Of a DNA stretch of 64,000 nt, positions 60,145-64,000 are shown piece after piece. Numbering within the stretch: the first letter of the stretch is position 1; each line of letters opens with the position of its first letter. The stretch comes from Bacillus glycinifermentans (GTDB lineage: Bacteria; Bacillota; Bacilli; Bacillales; Bacillaceae), in NCBI RefSeq assembly GCF_001042475.2, contig NZ_LECW02000004.1:248001-312000 (forward strand), written 5' to 3'. Both the position numbers and the translations under genes were made by a program. Under the pieces are notes generated by a model. The model did not search any database. It saw only the letters and a program-made list of their open reading frames with translations, and was not told where the DNA came from.

Positions 60145-62274
60145 TTATTCGTTAGCTTCTTTTTCAATCTTGTTCATATTTTTTTCTGCAGTATTGTCTT
60201 TTGCCTGTTTCGATTTCAGTTCGAAATACTTATCAAGCACTTTTCTGCCGATTTCGTTTGTGATGGAATAACGCCTACTATAGTCGTTATAAGGCCAAGG
60301 AACCACGACGGAAATTGCGACTTCCGGATTATCGTACGGTGCGTAGGCGACAAGCGTTGTATTGTATGTTTTCGTTCCCGTTTTCGATTTGTCCGGTCCA
60401 TCATAGTACGACTCAGCCGTTCCTGTTTTACCGGCAGGTTTGTATTTTGCCGATGCAAACTGCCCAGCTGCGGTACCTTTAGTCATCACACGCCTGAATC
60501 CTTCTTGCACTTCTTTGAGATACGTTTCGCTCATGTCGATTTTGTTCAGCACTTCCGGCTGAACGGCCTGTGTGACGGCACCGATGCCTTTTTTCGAATC
60601 AGGCTCTCTGATTTCCTTGACGATCTGCGGCTTCATGCGGTATCCGCCGTTTGCGATCGTTGAAACATACTGCGCCAATTGCAGCGGTGTATACGTATCG
60701 TACTGGCCGATGGCGAAGTCAAGCAGGAAACCAGGCAGTTTTTGCGAGCCTTTATACCCCGTCATTTCATTCGGAAGATCGATTCCCGTTTGCACGCCGA
60801 GGCCGAATTGACTGAAATAGTATCTGAATGTATCGAACGCTTTCGTGTTTATGTCTAGCGGCTGATGCGGCTTATATTGCCCTTTGCCGAGCGCGATGGC
60901 CGTTTTAAACATAAAGACGTTTGACGATTGTTCAAGCGCTCCCTCGATACCCAATGTTCCCAAGCCGTTTGTCCACGATTTTTTCGGTTTAACGCCAGGT
61001 CCTGATCCGATCCACAGCGGTTCATCTTTAAACGTCGTATTTAAATTGATCGCGCCTGTCTCCAGCCCCGTTAAAACGGTCGCGCCTTTAACGGCCGATC
61101 CCATGGCATATGACGATGTCATCGTGCCGAGAGCATAGTCATCAAATTTCAGTTTGCCGTTCTTCGTCTTGATCTGTTTCCCGGCAATCGACAACACTTC
61201 CCCGTTTCTAGGATCCATCATGACGACAAACGCGCGGTCAAGAAGGGGAGCGCTTTTTGTAAGTTTTGCATTTTTCAGCTCGTCTTCGATAATTTTCTCG
61301 ATTGCTTTTTGCATCTGGACATCGACTGTCAGCACTAAGTCTTTGCCGCTTTTTCCTTTTGAAACGACTTGTGTGTCAATGACATTTCCGGATTTGCCGC
61401 TTATGCTTTTTACCTTTTCTTTTTGCCCCTGCAACACGTCCTCATACTGGGCTTCAAGGTAGCTTTTTCCGACCCGGTCGTTCCGGTTGTAGCCGAGGGA
61501 CAAATAATGATCCAGCATGTTTTTCGGAAGCCCTTCATTCGAGCTTGAAATGCTGCCGATCATCGTCCTGAGGAGACCATTGAACGGATAGTCGCGCTCC
61601 CAATCCGATGTTACGTCCACTCCCGGAAGCTCGTCAAGATGCTCGCTGACATAGGCCATCTCTTTTGCCGTAACACCTTTGTTTTTAATATATTGCGGCG
61701 TCAATGCATAGCCTGAGTCCATCTGGCGTTTGATCGCAAGGATTTTCATGTCCTTTTCGGTCAATTCGTTGAGCATGCTTTTTGAGATCCTCTCAAGCTG
61801 AAGCTGGTATAAATCGTCTTCCTTCAATTTTCCGTCCTTCACTTTTTTGCGGTCTGCAGCGGTAATCAGCTTTTCCGCTTCCTTCGATCTCGTCAGGATC
61901 CAGTAGTCCTTTTTGTCCCGCTCTGTTACCTTGTCGGTATCGACGTCAATCATGTCCGCCAGCTTTTTTGCGACAGACAGCCGTTCTTTTTGTGAGGTTG
62001 AGGCTGTCCTTGTGTATGTAATCGCATTAAGCGGCTTATTTGTAACGATCGTATTCAAGTTCCTGTCATATATTTTTCCCCGCGGAACAGTCGAGGAGAC
62101 GTCTGTTTCCTCCTGCTTCTGCACTGCGTTTGTATAGTCTTCTCCGTACACGATCTGCACCATGCCAAGGCGGACGATGACAACCGTAAAAATGATAAAA
62201 GCGAGCAGAAACAGTATATTCAGCCTGATGGGCAGCGATTTCCGCTTTTCGGTTTTCAACTTGTTTTTCCTCAT
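60145..62274 (-). CDS. pbpA: Penicillin-binding protein 2A (class B transpeptidase)
   Basis: 709 residues. A short cytoplasmic basic tail, one membrane helix (about 16-37), an N-terminal pedestal domain (about 55-310) and a transpeptidase domain with Ser in MGSAVKGATV (SxxK, near 391), SSN in EQSSNVFMF (near 449) and KTG in AGKTGTAES (near 614). It makes the side wall of rod-shaped cells and, with PbpH, shapes outgrowing spores. It is monocistronic with a terminator. Confidence 0.96.
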   Translation of the reverse strand: MRKNKLKTEKRKSLPIRLNILFLLAFIIFTVVIVRLGMVQIVYGEDYTNAVQKQEETDVSSTVPRGKIYDRNLNTIVTNKPLNAITYTRTASTSQKERLSVAKKLADMIDVDTDKVTERDKKDYWILTRSKEAEKLITAADRKKVKDGKLKEDDLYQLQLERISKSMLNELTEKDMKILAIKRQMDSGYALTPQYIKNKGVTAKEMAYVSEHLDELPGVDVTSDWERDYPFNGLLRTMIGSISSSNEGLPKNMLDHYLSLGYNRNDRVGKSYLEAQYEDVLQGQKEKVKSISGKSGNVIDTQVVSKGKSGKDLVLTVDVQMQKAIEKIIEDELKNAKLTKSAPLLDRAFVVMMDPRNGEVLSIAGKQIKTKNGKLKFDDYALGTMTSSYAMGSAVKGATVLTGLETGAINLNTTFKDEPLWIGSGPGVKPKKSWTNGLGTLGIEGALEQSSNVFMFKTAIALGKGQYKPHQPLDINTKAFDTFRYYFSQFGLGVQTGIDLPNEMTGYKGSQKLPGFLLDFAIGQYDTYTPLQLAQYVSTIANGGYRMKPQIVKEIREPDSKKGIGAVTQAVQPEVLNKIDMSETYLKEVQEGFRRVMTKGTAAGQFASAKYKPAGKTGTAESYYDGPDKSKTGTKTYNTTLVAYAPYDNPEVAISVVVPWPYNDYSRRYSITNEIGRKVLDKYFELKSKQAKDNTAEKNMNKIEKEANE

Positions 62275-62369
62275 TCAACATCACCTTTTTCAAGAAAGAA
62301 AAGACACCTTAATTAAAGGTGCCATTTTACATTGTAAAGCGTTCTGCGACATTTTTCTACTATTTTCCC

Positions 62370-63656
62370 TTATCTTTTTCCTTCCAAAAAATTAGGCTCT
62401 GCTCTCTGCTTGTGTGCGTCCTCTCCGACCGTTTCCTGAGCGGGCTCCGTCAGGCGGATATCTTTAACGAAATAGTAGATCAGCGTATGGCCTGCGCCAA
62501 GCAGAACCAATGAAACCGTAATGCCCAGATCGTCTTTTAATAAAAGCACGAGCAATAAGAAAACCAAGATAGACACGACACGACCCATGTTGAGAAAAAC
62601 CTCCCGCACGACGATATATTCAATCCGCGCCTTTCTCGCGTATCTCGCCTTTCCGATCACGTCATATGTCAGCGATGAGTACGGAACAAGGAGGATCGGG
62701 TAACCGATCGCAATCGCCACCGCGTAAAGGAGCAGGGTCACATAGGTCATGTTGAATAAAATCAGGAACAATGATCCGAATAAGATGAGGCCCCCTAAAA
62801 GAATCGCTTTTTTGCGCGCCCTTTTTTTAATCAGCCGTGTGGCAAAGAAGTATGCAAAAAAAGAAACAGCTGAATTGACCAGTCCGAATTTTCCCAAAGC
62901 AAGCTCGCTTTTTGTCGTGATGAACACGAAGACATTGATCAAAAAAACAAAGATTCCTTCTCTCAGCCCCTGGAAAAAATGTGCATTGGTGATATTGCGC
63001 CAGCTTGCATCTTCATTTCGTTCCGCCCAGATCTTTTTTAAAATATACCGTCCGCGCGATTCCCTCCGTTTGAGGAAAAAGCTCGTGATGACGGCAATCG
63101 TAAATAAAGCGAGTGACAAGCTGAAGATCAAGGTATAGCCGGTGTTATCGGCAAGCCGTGAAATCACATAACCTGCGACAATCGGCCCGATCATTCCTGC
63201 GCCCGACGACAATACGCCAAGAAATCCGTTAAAAAAATCCCTCGTTTCCGGTTCTGTGATTTCAAACGTCAGCACATTAAAAGCGAGCCAATAAAACCCA
63301 TAGCCGATGCCAAGGACACCGCCGAGAAGCACCAATCGTGACGCTGCATTTTCCCCCGCCAGAAGAACCGTTAAATAAAAAACGGCCAAAAACGTTACGC
63401 CGAACCGCAAAATAAACACCCTGTCGATCGTTTTCGCCAACCGTCCCGCGAGCATAAATGTCAACGGCTGCATAACGACGATCGACAAATTGTAAATCGC
63501 CAAATCAAGAAACTTTCCGGACTGCTTCCACAGGTACACATTCACGAACGTATTTGAAAGGGCAATGCTCAGCGAATAAAGGCCGCCGACAGTAAGCAAA
63601 AGCAGCAAGTCTCTGTTTACTTCAACATCGCCTATTATGTTTTTGAGTTTGCTCAT
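62370..63656 (-). CDS. yqgE: Major facilitator superfamily transporter YqgE
   Basis: 428 residues with about 12 membrane helices. The first half shows LAGRLAKTIDRVFILRFGV (motif A-like loop). A charged intracellular loop (about 198-225, KRRESRGRYILKKIWAERNE) separates the halves. The substrate is unknown. It is monocistronic between pbpA and sodA as in B. subtilis. Its 3' end contains a polar tail (about 405-428). Confidence 0.88.
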   Translation of the reverse strand: MSKLKNIIGDVEVNRDLLLLLTVGGLYSLSIALSNTFVNVYLWKQSGKFLDLAIYNLSIVVMQPLTFMLAGRLAKTIDRVFILRFGVTFLAVFYLTVLLAGENAASRLVLLGGVLGIGYGFYWLAFNVLTFEITEPETRDFFNGFLGVLSSGAGMIGPIVAGYVISRLADNTGYTLIFSLSLALFTIAVITSFFLKRRESRGRYILKKIWAERNEDASWRNITNAHFFQGLREGIFVFLINVFVFITTKSELALGKFGLVNSAVSFFAYFFATRLIKKRARKKAILLGGLILFGSLFLILFNMTYVTLLLYAVAIAIGYPILLVPYSSLTYDVIGKARYARKARIEYIVVREVFLNMGRVVSILVFLLLVLLLKDDLGITVSLVLLGAGHTLIYYFVKDIRLTEPAQETVGEDAHKQRAEPNFLEGKR

Positions 63657-63730
63657 AACTGACTCCCCTTTTCTGATACTCCTTAGTCTGTCACATCAAA
63701 AGTCAGTTATGTACTTGGAAAGGCAAAATA

Positions 63731-63755
63731 AAAAAGCCCGCTTTTTAGCGGGCCT
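63731..63755. repeat. Terminator repeat, copy 1
   Basis: AAAAAGCCCGC-TTTTT-AGCGGGCCT, identical over 25 bp with 63948-63972. Confidence 0.85.
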
Positions 63756-63879
63756 CTCAGCTTGTTGACAAACGCTTGCATTCGTCGTCACGGCTCCGCT
63801 TCGGTGCTCACGTATTTTAATACGCTCCGCTCCGATGCTCGCCCTTCCTAGACTTCAAGCGTTTTCAAACCAAGCTGAG
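63756..63879. repeat. 124-bp intergenic repeat-like element with nested inverted repeats
   Basis: Ends CTCAGCTTG and CAAGCTGAG are perfect 9-bp inverted repeats. A second inner pair AAACGCTTG (63770-63778) and CAAGCGTTT (63856-63864) could extend the stem. The centre holds two near-identical direct units GCTCCGCTTCGGTGCTC and GCTCCGCTCCGATGCTC, with CGTATT-TT-AATACG between them. No coding sense. It resembles the noncoding repeats scattered in Bacillus genomes. The rest of the gap (63880-63947) contains a perfect hairpin CAACTATCGA-8-TCGATAGTTG (63904-63931). Confidence 0.6.
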
Positions 63880-63947
63880 GAGTGCTTTAATTTGAGTTTT
63901 TTGCAACTATCGATTTTATCCTCGATAGTTGACTTCACCGCCATACT

Positions 63948-63972
63948 AAAAAGCCCGCTTTTTAGCGGGCCT
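63948..63972 (-). terminator. Terminator of sodA (terminator repeat, copy 2)
   Basis: Minus strand GCCCGCT-aaaa-AGCGGGC followed by TTTTT, 18 bp past the predicted sodA stop. Confidence 0.75.
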
Positions 63973-63989
63973 TTCATCATTGTTTTAGA

Positions 63990-64000
63990 TTATTTTGCTT
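63990..64000 (-). CDS. sodA: Superoxide dismutase (last codons only)
   Basis: Only the final residues Ala-Lys and a TAA stop are inside the window, which fits the SodA ending (EAK in B. subtilis). The call rests mainly on the conserved order pbpA-yqgE-sodA and the terminator just after it. Confidence 0.45.

Overview
The window is a stretch of a Bacillus chromosome, most likely from the B. licheniformis group. Gene order follows B. subtilis from nusB/accBC through spoIIIA, efp, gcv, sin/tapA, comG, yqg, pst and pbpA to sodA. The differences from that order (phage remnant, iron-siderophore lipoprotein, yrhFG relics, GerA-type protein beside gluP) fit a relative of B. subtilis rather than B. subtilis itself. 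Species assignment is inference from gene content and recalled protein families; no search was run. Several genes use TTG or GTG starts behind strong Shine-Dalgarno (SD) sequences.

Layout. 1-2.8 kb: nusB start, yqhY, accC, accB (fatty-acid synthesis). 2.8-8.2 kb: the eight-gene spoIIIA operon (feeding-tube complex between mother cell and forespore) behind a SigE-type promoter. 8.2-15.9 kb: yqhV, efp, papA, aroQ, yqhR, yqhQ, yqhP, yqhO, mntR, lipM, yqhL. 15.9-20.3 kb: gcvT-gcvPA-gcvPB behind a tandem glycine riboswitch. 20.4-22.9 kb: yqhH-yqhG. 22.9-26.1 kb: the biofilm switch sinI-sinR facing tapA-sipW-tasA, with an 0A box before sinI and paired SinR sites before tapA. 26.1-30.9 kb: yqzG, yqzE and the comG competence pseudopilus operon. 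31-36.5 kb: rsbRD, tRNA-Gln, mgsR (SigB promoter), yqgY to yqgT.

36.5-46.5 kb is accessory DNA inserted between yqgT and yqgS. A decayed tail/lysis segment of a prophage (36.55-42.82 kb) is flanked by a 13-bp direct repeat. It carries a LexA-controlled yolD gene and a divergent secreted/membrane protein pair. After it come a Fur-controlled siderophore-binding lipoprotein, a broken yrhF (DUF2294), yrhG (formate/nitrite channel) with a structured leader that contains a terminator, and an IS1182-type transposase remnant.

46.5-64 kb returns to the conserved backbone: yqgS, glcK, yqgQ, a GerA/SpoVAF-like gene absent from this place in B. subtilis 168, gluP, yqgO, yqgN, rpmG, yqzD-yqzC, the phosphate operon pstS-C-A-BA-BB behind a four-repeat PhoP box, pbpA, yqgE, and the last codons of sodA. 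A 25-bp terminator sequence is duplicated around a small repeat element just before sodA.

I did not find a clearly new multi-gene system. The best candidates for something undescribed are the divergent secreted/membrane protein pair in the phage remnant, the yrhG leader, and the repeat element next to sodA.
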